A stretch of 64,000 nucleotides of DNA, from the NCBI RefSeq assembly GCF_014202275.1, contig NZ_JACHGF010000002.1, positions 806,001 to 870,000 of the forward strand. Reading direction: 5' to 3'. The DNA is from Rhabdobacter roseus (GTDB taxonomy: Bacteria > Bacteroidota > Bacteroidia > Cytophagales > Spirosomataceae). The number at the start of each line of letters is the position of its first letter. The stretch's first letter is position 1. Under the pieces are notes generated by a model. It saw only the letters and a program-made list of their open reading frames with translations. It ran no database searches and was not told where the DNA came from. The translations under genes and the position numbers were made by a program. Below are positions 17,886 through 26,082 of this stretch, in pieces.

Positions 17886-17917
17886 AAAGAGGTGTGCACG
17901 TCAGCACGCCTCTTTTT
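17886..17917 (+). terminator. Rho-independent terminator after barrel gene
   Basis: 12-bp stem (AAAGAGGTGTGC at 17886-17897 pairing with 17904-17915, one G-T pair) ending in a five-T run. Confidence 0.8.
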
Positions 17918-17960
17918 GTATTCATACTTACCTACACGCAGCACCTGTGGACCAAAAAAG

Positions 17961-17991
17961 CTATTGCTATCATTAATAGTAAGTACCTTTG
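17961..17991 (+). promoter_or_regulatory. oxyR promoter with LysR-type dyad
   Basis: TACCTTTG at 17984-17991 matches the -7 consensus, with TTG at 17964-17966 (17-base spacing, slightly short). An inverted repeat CTATT (17961-17965) / AATAG (17975-17979) lies between the boxes and fits the LysR T-N11-A rule (T at 17964, A at 17976). ATAG/CTAT half-sites are also typical of OxyR. Autoregulation by OxyR is inferred. Confidence 0.5.
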
Positions 17992-18057
17992 TATAGACAT
18001 AGCCTATAACCACAGTAGTCGTGTGCAGCCAAGAAACCTAAAAAAAGTACCCCTTCC

Positions 18058-18984
18058 ATGAACATTCAGCAGCTGGAATACATCGTGGCCCTGGATCAGC
18101 ACCGGCATTTTGTGCAAGCGGCGGAGCACTGCTTCGTGACCCAGCCCACGTTGTCTATGATGATCAAAAAGCTGGAAGAAGAGTTAAACGTCAAGATTTT
18201 TGACCGCACCAAGCAGCCCATCGTCCCGACGGCCATCGGGCGGCAGCTGATTGACCAGGCGCGGGTACTTTTGCGGGAAGCCCGTCGGCTCGAGGAAATG
18301 GCCAAACAGTACAACGGCGACCTGTCGGGCGAGCTGCACATTGGGGTCATTCCTACCATTGCTTCCTACCTGCTCCCGGCTTTTGTGCAGTCTTTTATCC
18401 AGGAGCACCCTGCCATTCGCCTGCGGGTATCTGAGATGATCACGGAGCGGATTATACGCGAACTAAAAATGGGAAACCTTGACGTAGGCATTGTGGCCTC
18501 GGCCGCCGACGAAGCTACCCTGCGAGAAATCCCCCTTTACCGGGAGCGCTTCTTTGCTTTTGTCTCGGAAGCCACGGCGCTTTTTGACAAGCAGTACATT
18601 CTGCCCACCGAGATAGACCCCAACGAACTCTGGCTGCTCGAAGAAGGCCACTGTTTCCGCACCCAGATCCAGAGCCTGTGCGAGCTAAGCAAGAACAGCC
18701 CGTCGGGTAATAGCTTTCAGTACCGCTCCGGCAGCATCGAAACGTTGATCCGGATGGTGGAGCGCAGCGGTGGGGTCACCATCATCCCGGAGCTGGCCAT
18801 GCTGGATTTGTCAGAAGATCGAAAAAAATTCATCCGTAGCTTTCAGGCCCCGGTACCGGCGCGGGAAGTAGGCCTGGTAGTCAATCGCGAGCAGGTAAAA
18901 ATGCACCTGATTGATCTGCTCCGGTCCACCATCCAGCGGGTAGTACCCCACCTGCCGTCCGACGAAGCACTACAGGTACTTTGA
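18058..18984 (+). CDS. oxyR: Hydrogen-peroxide-sensing LysR regulator OxyR
   Basis: 308 residues. N-terminal winged helix (MNIQQLEYIVALDQHRHFVQAAEHCFVTQPTLS, about 1-60), then the LysR substrate domain. The decisive feature is GHCFRTQIQSLC (about residues 198-209): two Cys nine positions apart in the same context as Cys199 and Cys208 of E. coli OxyR, which form the disulfide on peroxide exposure. It is expected to activate catalase, peroxidase and Dps genes elsewhere; none is in this window. The gene stands alone with its own promoter-like region. Confidence 0.92.
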   Translation: MNIQQLEYIVALDQHRHFVQAAEHCFVTQPTLSMMIKKLEEELNVKIFDRTKQPIVPTAIGRQLIDQARVLLREARRLEEMAKQYNGDLSGELHIGVIPTIASYLLPAFVQSFIQEHPAIRLRVSEMITERIIRELKMGNLDVGIVASAADEATLREIPLYRERFFAFVSEATALFDKQYILPTEIDPNELWLLEEGHCFRTQIQSLCELSKNSPSGNSFQYRSGSIETLIRMVERSGGVTIIPELAMLDLSEDRKKFIRSFQAPVPAREVGLVVNREQVKMHLIDLLRSTIQRVVPHLPSDEALQVL

Positions 18985-19040
18985 AGGGTACTTTGAGTAC
19001 ATTGACGCGGGCTATGAGATGAGTGATCATGAGTTGAATC

Positions 19041-19133
19041 AGTGCCATCGACACGCGGTATAACGCCATGATTTATAGCCACAAACATTCGACTACTACG
19101 CGGCCAAATAGCTCACTGTGCCCGTTAAATTAA
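19041..19133 (+). repeat. Diverged repeat, copy 2 (pair with 13267-13359)
   Basis: 66 of 93 identical, ungapped, to 13267-13359. Both copies lie a few dozen bases downstream of a plus-strand gene (sulfatase and oxyR). Reading frames are not conserved between the copies. Confidence 0.55.
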
Positions 19134-19285
19134 GAAAGATTTGCCCAAAGTACCCTGGTTTGGGCGTCCCAGGGCAGGAAAACCTCCGGGCTATAAAAAC
19201 AAGTACCCGGCCTATTGCGGCGGTTTGAATAATGGAGATTTATGAATAGTATTGAGCAAAAAAAATGACAGCCCGGCTCATAAAT

Positions 19286-19304
19286 ATGTATCCATTGGAT
19301 ACAT
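19286..19304. promoter_or_regulatory. Operator-like inverted repeat upstream of response regulator
   Basis: ATGTATCC-ATT-GGATACAT, perfect 8-bp arms with a 3-base centre, 75 bases before the regulator ATG. It could be an operator or a small hairpin in the leader. Confidence 0.45.
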
Positions 19305-19378
19305 GTTGGTGACGAATAGATTGAACAACCGAAACATTTAGCGGGTTGTAGTACCATATACCCTAACAGCATTGCAGA

Positions 19379-20053
19379 ATGAAATTACTCTTAATTGAAG
19401 ACGAACCCAACGTAGTTTCCATCATCCAGCGCGGATTAAGCGTTTCGGGCTATGAAATCAGTGTCGCCATGGATGGCAAATTAGGCCTGGAAATGGCCTT
19501 AGGGTTTGATTTTGATGTAGTCATTCTGGACCTGATGCTTCCCAAAATGAATGGCATGGAAGTGTGCCGGAATTTTCGAAAACAAAATACCCACACGCCC
19601 ATTTTGATGCTCACGGCGCTTTCTACCACCGAGAACATCGTAACTGGCCTCGACTCCGGGGCCGATGACTACCTCACCAAGCCTTTTAAACTGGCCGAGC
19701 TCGAAGCGCGCATCCGGACCATCACCCGGCGCTCCAAAGATAAAAGTACCGAAGACACCAAGCTGCGGGTGGCCAATCTGGAGCTCGACCGGAATTCTAA
19801 GAGTGTTAAGCGCGACGAAGTAACGCTCAACCTCACCGCGACGGAGTTTCGGCTGCTCGAGTTTTTGCTGGTGAACCAGAGCAAGGTACTGACCCGCCTG
19901 GAAATTTTGGAGAATGTGTGGGATATTAACTTCAACCTGGGCACCAACGTAGTGGACGTATACATCAACTACTTGCGCAAAAAGGTTGATAACGACTTCA
20001 TGCCCAAGCTCATCCATACGGTATATGGCATGGGGTACGTGCTGCGCCAATAG
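19379..20053 (+). CDS. Orphan OmpR/PhoB-family response regulator
   Basis: 224 residues. Receiver domain (about 1-118) with the acidic pair ED (residues 7-8), phospho-acceptor Asp in VVILDLMLP (about 51), T in LTAL and K in YLTKPF. The C-terminal winged-helix domain (about 128-224) has the OmpR-type TEFRLLEFLLVN and VDVYINYLRKKVD...VYGMGYVLR. No histidine kinase is beside it, so its partner is elsewhere. A four-copy phased repeat lies just downstream, before the stress-protein gene, and is the natural candidate target. Confidence 0.92.
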   Translation: MKLLLIEDEPNVVSIIQRGLSVSGYEISVAMDGKLGLEMALGFDFDVVILDLMLPKMNGMEVCRNFRKQNTHTPILMLTALSTTENIVTGLDSGADDYLTKPFKLAELEARIRTITRRSKDKSTEDTKLRVANLELDRNSKSVKRDEVTLNLTATEFRLLEFLLVNQSKVLTRLEILENVWDINFNLGTNVVDVYINYLRKKVDNDFMPKLIHTVYGMGYVLRQ

Positions 20054-20365
20054 CTTCCCTTAGAATCAATTCGTAGGTACTTTATCGCTTCAGGTACCCA
20101 GGAGCATCCGCTCGCCGGGCCGCTTTCTGTGGCCTGCTGTGGCCTTTTATGCCTTGTATTAACCCAAATACAAGCAAGTACCCCTTCTTATATAGCCTCG
20201 ACAAAGTTGATTTTGACTCTTCTTCTAATCCGGTTTTAATATTCCGCTTAGCGCATTATAATATTTCTCTCATCTGATTATAATCCTACTCTTATCTGAG
20301 CCTAATCCTTCCTGCGTAATCTTGCATAAGAAATAGTTTAAAATTCAAACATAACAGATATACGC
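20054..20365. other. Intergenic, AT-rich, with phased repeat array
   Basis: 312 bases. The first 150 hold GTACC words and no gene; the rest is markedly AT-rich and contains the repeat array and a possible -7 box (TAATCTTG at 20317-20324) for the next gene. Confidence 0.6.
20228..20315 (+). promoter_or_regulatory. Four 22-bp direct repeats, likely regulator-binding array
   Basis: Units start at 20228, 20250, 20272 and 20294, exactly 22 bases (two helical turns) apart. The clearest units are ATCTGATTATAATCCT and ATCTGAGCCTAATCCT. Across all four, 8 of 22 columns are invariant, including TAAT at unit positions 10-13. The array ends just before a possible -7 box and 51 bases before the ATG. OmpR-family regulators bind tandem direct repeats, and one is encoded immediately upstream. 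Confidence 0.6.
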
Positions 20366-20857
20366 ATGAAAACCATCATCATTCCAGCTGATTTTACTAC
20401 AAATTCGCTCAGTATTGCCGAAGCCGCGGTTCGTTCGTCCGACGAAAAATGCCGATTGGTATTCATCCATATGTTCCGCCTTCCGTCCGACATTCAGGAT
20501 CTGCTGTTTTCGACCTACCGCAAAAAGGAAAGCGAACTAATCGGAGCCGACTTCCGGGAAGGCTGCCAAGAGCTGAAGGCGATGTTTGAGTACCGCGTCC
20601 ATGACATCCAGATGGAATTCATCTACGGCAATACGCTGAGCCTGCTAAAAAGCCACCTGGATGCTTACCAAACTTCCCAGATCGCTTACTCGGAGGAGCT
20701 CGGTGTACAAGCTCTTTCCAAAACCAGCGTAGACATTCCGTCCATCCTTCACAAAACGGGGTACGAGCTATTAAACGTCGACGCGCTTCTGGAAACCAAC
20801 GAGTACTTCACGAATAGTGAAAGCCACTCCTATGAGAACGCAGAAAAATCGAGTTAA
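20366..20857 (+). CDS. Universal-stress-like protein
   Basis: 163 residues. The N-terminus MKTIIIPADFTTNSLSIAEAAV and VFIHMFRLPSDIQDLLF matches the first strand and helix of the UspA fold as found in Bacteroidota. The C-terminal nucleotide-binding motif of classic UspA (GxxGxxGxxxxS) is not evident, so it may not bind ATP. It is followed 18 bases later by a bestrophin gene, so the two are probably one transcript under the repeat array at 20228. Function is inferred only from the fold. Confidence 0.6.
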   Translation: MKTIIIPADFTTNSLSIAEAAVRSSDEKCRLVFIHMFRLPSDIQDLLFSTYRKKESELIGADFREGCQELKAMFEYRVHDIQMEFIYGNTLSLLKSHLDAYQTSQIAYSEELGVQALSKTSVDIPSILHKTGYELLNVDALLETNEYFTNSESHSYENAEKSS

Positions 20858-20875
20858 TACTAACTACCCCCGAAT

Positions 20876-21784
20876 ATGTTGTTAAAAAAGAATATTCCCT
20901 TCAAATACGTATTTGGGAAGATAAAATACGAGATCGTGGTCGTGACGCTGTACGGGATCGTGATTGAAATCATTTATCAGAATTTCCATATTACGAATAT
21001 CTCGATCCCGATGACGGTACCTACGGTGCTAGGTACCATCCTGTCGTTGCTGCTGGCCTTTCGTTCCAACCAGGCCTACGACCGCTGGTGGGAAGCCCGG
21101 ATCATCTGGGGAGCCATCGTGAACGACTCCCGTACGCTGGCGCGCCAGGTACTTTCGCTAGTCAATGACCAGTACAATAGCCAGGAAGTAGAAGGGTTCC
21201 GGGAGAAATTCATCAAACGCCAAATGGCCTGGTGCTACGCGCTGGGGCTTGAGCTGCGGGAAAAAGACCCGATTCCGACGATCAGTAAGTTTCTTTCCGA
21301 GGAAGAACTCACCTACCTGAAGCGCTATAATAATTCGCACGTAGCGCTGCTGGACCTGCACGCCAAGGACATCAACCTGGCCCTGCGGGAAGGATGGGTA
21401 AATAACTTTCAGCAAATTGAGCTGGACCGTACCCTGACCCGCCTCACCGACTCCATGGGGAAGTGCGAACGGATCAAGAACACGGTATTTCCGTCGACCT
21501 ATAGCCTGTACACTCACCTGGCCCTGAACCTGTTTATCATCCTGCTGCCCTTTGGCCTGGTCGAATGGTTTGGCTTTATCATGGTGCCGGTACTGGTCGT
21601 GATTGCCGCCAGCTTCTTCCTGATCGAGAAAATGGCCATTCATTTGCAGGATCCTTTCGAGAATAAACCGACCGACACACCGGTACTTTCGATCTCACGG
21701 AATATCGAGCGCGACCTGCGGCAAATGCTCCAGGACAGCCAGGTACCTACGGCCTACGAATCCAAGGAGTTTTATATTTTGTAA
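20876..21784 (+). CDS. Bestrophin-family ion channel
   Basis: 302 residues with about four membrane helices and the family signature AFRSNQAYDRWWEARIIWG (about residues 62-80), followed by SRTLARQ. Bacterial bestrophins form pentameric channels passing cations or anions. The C-terminal EKMAIHLQDPFENKPTDTPV (about 255-275) matches the conserved IxDPF region. It probably shares a transcript with the stress-like gene upstream. A paralogue lies at 58005-58886. Confidence 0.88.
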   Translation: MLLKKNIPFKYVFGKIKYEIVVVTLYGIVIEIIYQNFHITNISIPMTVPTVLGTILSLLLAFRSNQAYDRWWEARIIWGAIVNDSRTLARQVLSLVNDQYNSQEVEGFREKFIKRQMAWCYALGLELREKDPIPTISKFLSEEELTYLKRYNNSHVALLDLHAKDINLALREGWVNNFQQIELDRTLTRLTDSMGKCERIKNTVFPSTYSLYTHLALNLFIILLPFGLVEWFGFIMVPVLVVIAASFFLIEKMAIHLQDPFENKPTDTPVLSISRNIERDLRQMLQDSQVPTAYESKEFYIL

Positions 21785-21807
21785 CACCTAATTCACTATA
21801 CACTCAA

Positions 21808-21877
21808 GCCGGTCTTTTTCTTTTCCTGCACGCTTTCCTAAGCAGCAAGAAAAGCGGAAGACCGGCACTCTTTTTTT
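21808..21877 (+). terminator. Terminator after bestrophin
   Basis: 9-bp stem GCCGGTCTT (21808-21816) with complement at 21858-21866 and a seven-T run at 21871-21877. The 41-base interior has further pyrimidine/purine pairing. Confidence 0.7.
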
Positions 21878-21947
21878 AGGTACTTCCAGGTTGTAACTTG
21901 CAACATCAGAATTCATCGCCGACCCTGTTTTCAAAGTACCTCGACTC

Positions 21948-22829
21948 ATGCCTTACATTGATTATTACCAGATACTTGGCCTGGACAAAAAGGCCTCGGA
22001 GGCCGACATCAAAAAGGCCTACCGCAAGCTGGCCCGAAAGTACCACCCCGATCTGAACCCCAACGACAAAGAGGCCGAACAGAAATTTAAAGAAATCAAC
22101 GAAGCCAACGAGGTACTCAGCGACCCGGAAAAACGCAAAAAATACGACCAGTACGGTAAAGACTGGCAGCACGCTGAGGAATTTGAAAAGGCCCGCCAGT
22201 CCCGAAGCCAAAGTACCGACTGGGGCGGCGGGTACTCGGGCGGGGGCGACTTTTCGGATTTCTTCGAATCTATGTTTGGTAGTGGCTTCGGGAGCAACGG
22301 CCCTCGCGGCCGATCCGTCAAGTACCGGGGGCAGGATTTCAACGCCGAGCTCCGGCTGGACTTACTCGACGCTTACCGTACTCACCCACGTACCCTCACC
22401 GTCAATGGCAAGAACATCCGGATCACGATTCCGGCGGGCATCGAAAACGGCCAAACCATCAAGATCGCGGGCTACGGCGGCGAGGGCCTCAACGGCGGCC
22501 CCCACGGAGATTTGTACCTGACCTTCCTGATCAACGAGCATCCCCGCTTCCGCCGCGTGGGCAACGACCTGTACACTACCCTGGAGCTGGATTTGTACAC
22601 GGCAGTACTGGGGGGCGATCTTACCCTGGAAACCCTGGATGGCAAGGTGAAACTACCCGTGAAGCCCGAAACACAAAACGGAACCAGAATACGCCTGAAG
22701 GGAAAAGGATTTCCTATTTATAAACAGGAAGGCCAGTTTGGTGATTTATACGTTACCTACGAGCTCAGGATTCCGACGAATCTTACCGAAAAGCAAAAAG
22801 AGCTATTTACCGAATTATCCAAGTTGTAG
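21948..22829 (+). CDS. cbpA: DnaJ-class co-chaperone CbpA
   Basis: 293 residues. J domain (about 1-70) with [12 protein letters not shown], the DnaK-stimulating HPD triad (about 34-36) and [10 protein letters not shown] Gly/Ser-rich linker follows (about 90-120, [20 protein letters not shown]), then two C-terminal substrate-binding beta domains (about 130-290). There is no zinc-finger Cys cluster, which distinguishes CbpA from DnaJ. The cbpM-type modulator follows 12 bases later, confirming the assignment by context. Confidence 0.92.
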   Translation: MPYIDYYQILGLDKKASEADIKKAYRKLARKYHPDLNPNDKEAEQKFKEINEANEVLSDPEKRKKYDQYGKDWQHAEEFEKARQSRSQSTDWGGGYSGGGDFSDFFESMFGSGFGSNGPRGRSVKYRGQDFNAELRLDLLDAYRTHPRTLTVNGKNIRITIPAGIENGQTIKIAGYGGEGLNGGPHGDLYLTFLINEHPRFRRVGNDLYTTLELDLYTAVLGGDLTLETLDGKVKLPVKPETQNGTRIRLKGKGFPIYKQEGQFGDLYVTYELRIPTNLTEKQKELFTELSKL

Positions 22830-22841
22830 AACCGAAGCATC

Positions 22842-23141
22842 ATGGACACCCGAGCAGACCAACTTATCGCCATCGAAGAATTCTGCGCTTACTATAACGT
22901 AGAGCGTGCTTTTGTGAGCTCTGTGCACGAAATCGGACTCATCGAAGTCGTTCAGGAAGAAGGAAGCGCTTTTATTCCGCATGAAGCCTTACCCCAGCTG
23001 GAGCGCATCGTGCGGCTCCATCGTGAGCTCGAAATCAATACCGAAGGGATTGAGGCGATCATGCATCTCCTCAACCGGGTGGAGCGCTTGCAGCATGAAG
23101 TGGCGATCCTGCAACATCGCCTCCGGCAGTATGAGCTCTAG
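22842..23141 (+). CDS. cbpM: Chaperone modulator CbpM
   Basis: 99 residues, MerR-like helix-turn-helix start (IAIEEFCAYYNVERAFVSSVHEIGLIEV) and a C-terminal coiled coil (INTEGIEAIMHLLNRVERLQHEVAILQHRL). This is the pattern of CbpM, which binds the J domain of CbpA and inhibits it. The 12-base spacing to cbpA indicates co-expression. Confidence 0.88.
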   Translation: MDTRADQLIAIEEFCAYYNVERAFVSSVHEIGLIEVVQEEGSAFIPHEALPQLERIVRLHRELEINTEGIEAIMHLLNRVERLQHEVAILQHRLRQYEL

Positions 23142-23181
23142 GCACCTATTAGGATACTTAACTACCTAATTTTAAATTATT

Positions 23182-23189
23182 TATCTTTA
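23182..23189 (+). promoter_or_regulatory. Candidate -7 box for DUF1206 gene
   Basis: TATCTTTA differs from TAnnTTTG only in the last base, within an AT-rich tract 48 bases before the ATG at 23237. Confidence 0.3.
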
Positions 23190-23236
23190 ATAGTACACTA
23201 AAACAAATTTATAGACTACTTACTCCGTCCCGGCCC

Positions 23237-24070
23237 ATGCTACCCCTAAACCTGAATTTATCCATTCCTTCTCCTCAAAAAAAATGGGTAGCCCACGCCG
23301 CCCGCCTCGGGCTGGTCGCCAACGGTGTGGTGTACCTGCTGCTGGGTGGCCTTACGTTCGCGGCGGCTTTTGAGCCCGGCCATAGCGGCGAGAACGGCAA
23401 GGTAGATACACTCGAATGGCTGGGCATGCGCACCTACTTCGGGCCTTTTTTTCTGGGTCTGGTCGGGATAGGGCTGCTGTGCTATGCCGTCTGGCGGCTC
23501 GTCGAGGGTTTCTTGGATAGCGAGCGGCTGGGTAACGGCCTGCAAGGGTTAGCGGTTCGGGCGGGCTTTCTGTTTACGGGCGGTGTATACGGGGTACTTA
23601 GCTACTTCGCCCTGCGGGCGGCCCTCAAGATCCGGAGCGGTCCGAACGGCGAGGAGAGCCAGAACCTACTCCAGAAAATAGTTGAAAACACCCTAGGCCA
23701 GTGGCTGGTAGGAGCCGTGGGCCTGGGTACCATCGCAATTGGACTCTACCAGCTTTACTTCGCCGCCTCGGGCAAGTACCGGAAATTCATCAACGAAACC
23801 AAGCTGGAACGCGAAGCCAAACGGGTACTGCTCAACACCGGCCTGGTAGGCTACGGAGCGCAGGGCGTGGTGTGGCTGGTGGTGGGGTACCTGATCGTCC
23901 ACGCGGCGCTTACGTCCCGGGCGGGTGACGCCGGTAGTCTGTCGTCGGCCTTTGGCTTTATGAAAGCCACCTACGGGTCCTGGATGCTGGCCGTGGTGGC
24001 GGTGGGCATGGTGAGTTTTGGCATTTTCATGCTCATCCGAGCCCGTTACCAGCCCATCCGAACGCCCTAA
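23237..24070 (+). CDS. DUF1206-family membrane protein
   Basis: 277 residues, six hydrophobic helices arranged as three pairs. Each pair repeats a pattern of R-x-G-x-x-x-x-G-(V)-(V/Y)-(Y)-L-x-x-G followed by G-x-x-x-(F/Y)-x-x-(Y/W)-(R/E), for example ARLGLVANGVVYLLLGGL and GLLCYAVWRLVEGFLD. This three-fold layout defines DUF1206. No biochemical role is established. It stands alone between cbpM and the helicase. Confidence 0.82.
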   Translation: MLPLNLNLSIPSPQKKWVAHAARLGLVANGVVYLLLGGLTFAAAFEPGHSGENGKVDTLEWLGMRTYFGPFFLGLVGIGLLCYAVWRLVEGFLDSERLGNGLQGLAVRAGFLFTGGVYGVLSYFALRAALKIRSGPNGEESQNLLQKIVENTLGQWLVGAVGLGTIAIGLYQLYFAASGKYRKFINETKLEREAKRVLLNTGLVGYGAQGVVWLVVGYLIVHAALTSRAGDAGSLSSAFGFMKATYGSWMLAVVAVGMVSFGIFMLIRARYQPIRTP

Positions 24071-24105
24071 ACTCACAAAGCCGCGGAAACCCCGGCCGGG
24101 TAGTG

Positions 24106-24113
24106 TATCTTTG
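24106..24113 (+). promoter_or_regulatory. Candidate -7 box for DEAD-box helicase
   Basis: TATCTTTG matches TAnnTTTG, 23 bases before the ATG at 24137. No clear -33 box was found. Confidence 0.45.
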
Positions 24114-24136
24114 TTCGAAAAGTAGCTGACCTTGCC

Positions 24137-25375
24137 ATGAAGTTTGAGGATTACCGACTCGCGCCCGAGATCAAAGAAAATTTAGCCCAGCTGGGATTTA
24201 AACGCCCCACGGACATCCAGTACAAGTCGATCCCGCCCATCCTGAAGGGCGAAGACGTGCTGGCCATCGCCCAGACGGGTACCGGCAAAACGGCCGCTTT
24301 TGCCATTCCGGTGGTCCATCTGCTGCACGAGCGTCGGCTGTCTACCCGCCCTGAGGGCATCAAATGCCTGGTGATGGTACCTACCCGCGAGCTGGCCTTG
24401 CAAATCACGGAGGTATTCGAGAAAATAGCCCGGCGGACGCGCGTCCGAACGCTCTGCGTCTTTGGGGGCGTGGAGCAGGCCCCGCAGATCGCCAAACTGG
24501 AAAAAGGCGTCGATATTTTGGTCACGACCCCTGGTCGGCTGTTTGACCTCGTGAGCCAGGGGCATATCCAGCTCCAGCGCGTGGAGGTACTAATTCTCGA
24601 CGAAGCCGATCACATGCTGGACCTGGGCTTTATCAAGGACATCCGCGATATTCAGAAGCACCTACCCCGCCGCCGCCAAACGCTCTTCTTCTCGGCTACC
24701 ATCGACGACCGTATCAAAAAGCTGGCCTATTCACTAGTTCACAACGCCATCCGTATCCAAATTGCCCCCGAAGATCCGGTAGCTAAAAACATCACCCACT
24801 CGGTGGCCTTTGTTGAGATGGACGACAAACGTTTTTTTCTGGAACGCGTCATTCAGGAAAATCCCGACAGCAAGATCCTCGTTTTTGTCCGGACCAAAGT
24901 ACGGGCCGAGCGCGTGCACAAAGCGCTGGAACGCATGGAAATCAGCAGCCAAACGCTCCACGGCGATAAAGAGCAGGCCGACCGCCTCAAGGTACTCGAC
25001 GCCTTCCGAAAGGGTGAGGTGAAGGTACTTGTGGCGACCGACGTCAGCGCCCGCGGCATCGACATTGCCCAGGTGGACTATGTCATCAACTACGACCTGC
25101 CCGAGCAGCCCGAAAACTACGTGCACCGGGTGGGGCGCACGGGCCGAGGTACCCAAAAGGGCCTGGCGGTGTCGTTTTGTAGTGAGGAAGAAAAGGCGCT
25201 GCTGGCCGAAATTGAAACCTACCTCACCAAGCCCATCAACGTGCTCGAAATTCCGAAGGGAGAGTACCACGCCACCATCGACTTTTCGCAAGACCAAACC
25301 TACGACCTCAAATCTCTGATGAAGGAAGTAGAAGCCTTCGAACTTGGCAAGAAGAAAAAACGGAAAAAGAAATAG
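24137..25375 (+). CDS. DEAD-box ATP-dependent RNA helicase
   Basis: 412 residues, RhlE/DeaD type. Motifs in order: Q motif (FKRPTDIQYKSIPPIL), Walker A AQTGTGKT (about 46-53), PTRELALQ, TPGR, DEAD (about 156-159), SAT, and in the second RecA domain ARGIDIAQVDYVINYDLPE and HRVGRTGR. The C-terminus is a lysine-rich tail (GKKKKRKKK) that probably holds RNA. It unwinds structured RNA, typically in ribosome assembly, cold adaptation or RNA decay. Confidence 0.95.
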   Translation: MKFEDYRLAPEIKENLAQLGFKRPTDIQYKSIPPILKGEDVLAIAQTGTGKTAAFAIPVVHLLHERRLSTRPEGIKCLVMVPTRELALQITEVFEKIARRTRVRTLCVFGGVEQAPQIAKLEKGVDILVTTPGRLFDLVSQGHIQLQRVEVLILDEADHMLDLGFIKDIRDIQKHLPRRRQTLFFSATIDDRIKKLAYSLVHNAIRIQIAPEDPVAKNITHSVAFVEMDDKRFFLERVIQENPDSKILVFVRTKVRAERVHKALERMEISSQTLHGDKEQADRLKVLDAFRKGEVKVLVATDVSARGIDIAQVDYVINYDLPEQPENYVHRVGRTGRGTQKGLAVSFCSEEEKALLAEIETYLTKPINVLEIPKGEYHATIDFSQDQTYDLKSLMKEVEAFELGKKKKRKKK

Positions 25376-25779
25376 GCAGCGAGCCGGACTGGCCTGCGTT
25401 TGACTAAGCTAGTTCGCGTTTGCAACGCAAATGGAGCTGGTTCGCGTTTGCAATGCGAACCCCAAGTACCCCTCACGAGCCATAAATTAATGCAGCTAAC
25501 AAGTACCGGCAAGTACCCACCCGTCAAAGCTTCGTTCCTTTGATCAATACCGCCGCTGGAAGCTGGTTCGCGTTTGCAACGCGAACCCCAAGTACCCCTC
25601 GTCTGAGACGAGCCACATGCAGCAACAGGTAGTGGCCAAGTACCTGGCCCGTCAAAGCTTCATTCCATTGATCAATACCGCCGCTGGAAGCTGGTTCGCG
25701 TTTGCAACGCGAACCCCAAGTACCCCTCGTCTGAGACGAGCCACGTGCAGCAACAGGTAGCGGCCAAGTACCCCACCTG
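25376..25779. repeat. Tandem 128-bp repeat with copied gene tail
   Basis: 404 bases between the helicase and the DUF1330-like gene. Units beginning at 25436, 25562 and 25690 each hold a 23-bp palindrome (25439-25461, 25565-25587, 25693-25715; arms GGTTCGCG/CGCGAACC), then CCAAGTACCCCTC. In two units a second palindrome CTCGTCTGAGACGAG follows (25598-25612, 25726-25740). Each then ends in a 34-base copy of the 3' end of the downstream minus-strand gene (at 25523 and 25651; the authentic end is at 25779), exactly 128 bases apart. A partial palindrome at 25413 precedes the array. Confidence 0.85.
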
Positions 25780-26082
25780 TCAAAGCTTCGTTCCTTTGAT
25801 CAATACCGCCGCCCGGATCGACTGCTCTTTTAAGTGCAAAAACTGCTTCCGTTCTTCGTCAAGCATGAAGTTTTGAAAATCCGCTTCCGCTGCAAACTCC
25901 ACCATGTGAATTTCGTAAGGCTGCTCCAGGGTACTTTCAATAAAGGTACTTTCCTCGGGCCGCAACCGGAACAGCAAGCGCCCGTTGTAGCGCGCAATGG
26001 CCGGAATCGCCACGGCTTCAAATTGCTCGAAAGCCTCTTCCTGGCCTTCTTTCAGGTAGATCAGTTGGGTAATGTAAATCAT
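25780..26082 (-). CDS. DUF1330 / antibiotic-biosynthesis-monooxygenase-like protein
   Basis: 100 residues, ferredoxin-like alpha/beta barrel pattern: YITQLIYLKEGQEEAFEQFEAVAIPAIARYNGRLLFRLR, then EIHMVEFAAEADFQNFMLDEERKQFLHLK. This resembles the dimeric DUF1330/ABM superfamily; catalytic residues are not obvious, so the role is open. Its last ten codons plus stop are duplicated twice downstream in the tandem repeat, and palindromes of the same family bracket the gene on both sides (25693-25740 and 26208-26256). Confidence 0.7.
   Translation of the reverse strand: MIYITQLIYLKEGQEEAFEQFEAVAIPAIARYNGRLLFRLRPEESTFIESTLEQPYEIHMVEFAAEADFQNFMLDEERKQFLHLKEQSIRAAVLIKGTKL

Larger units (their letters stand above)
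18985..19378. other. Intergenic region upstream of orphan response regulator
   Basis: 394 bases with three things: the diverged repeat copy at 19041-19133, several GTACC words, and an inverted repeat at 19286-19304. No gene is supported. Confidence 0.5.

Noticed and set aside
25436-25815. Possible CRISPR array
   Set aside because: Period is about 128 bases, repeats are palindromes plus a gene tail, there are no unique spacers of 30-40 bases and no cas genes.
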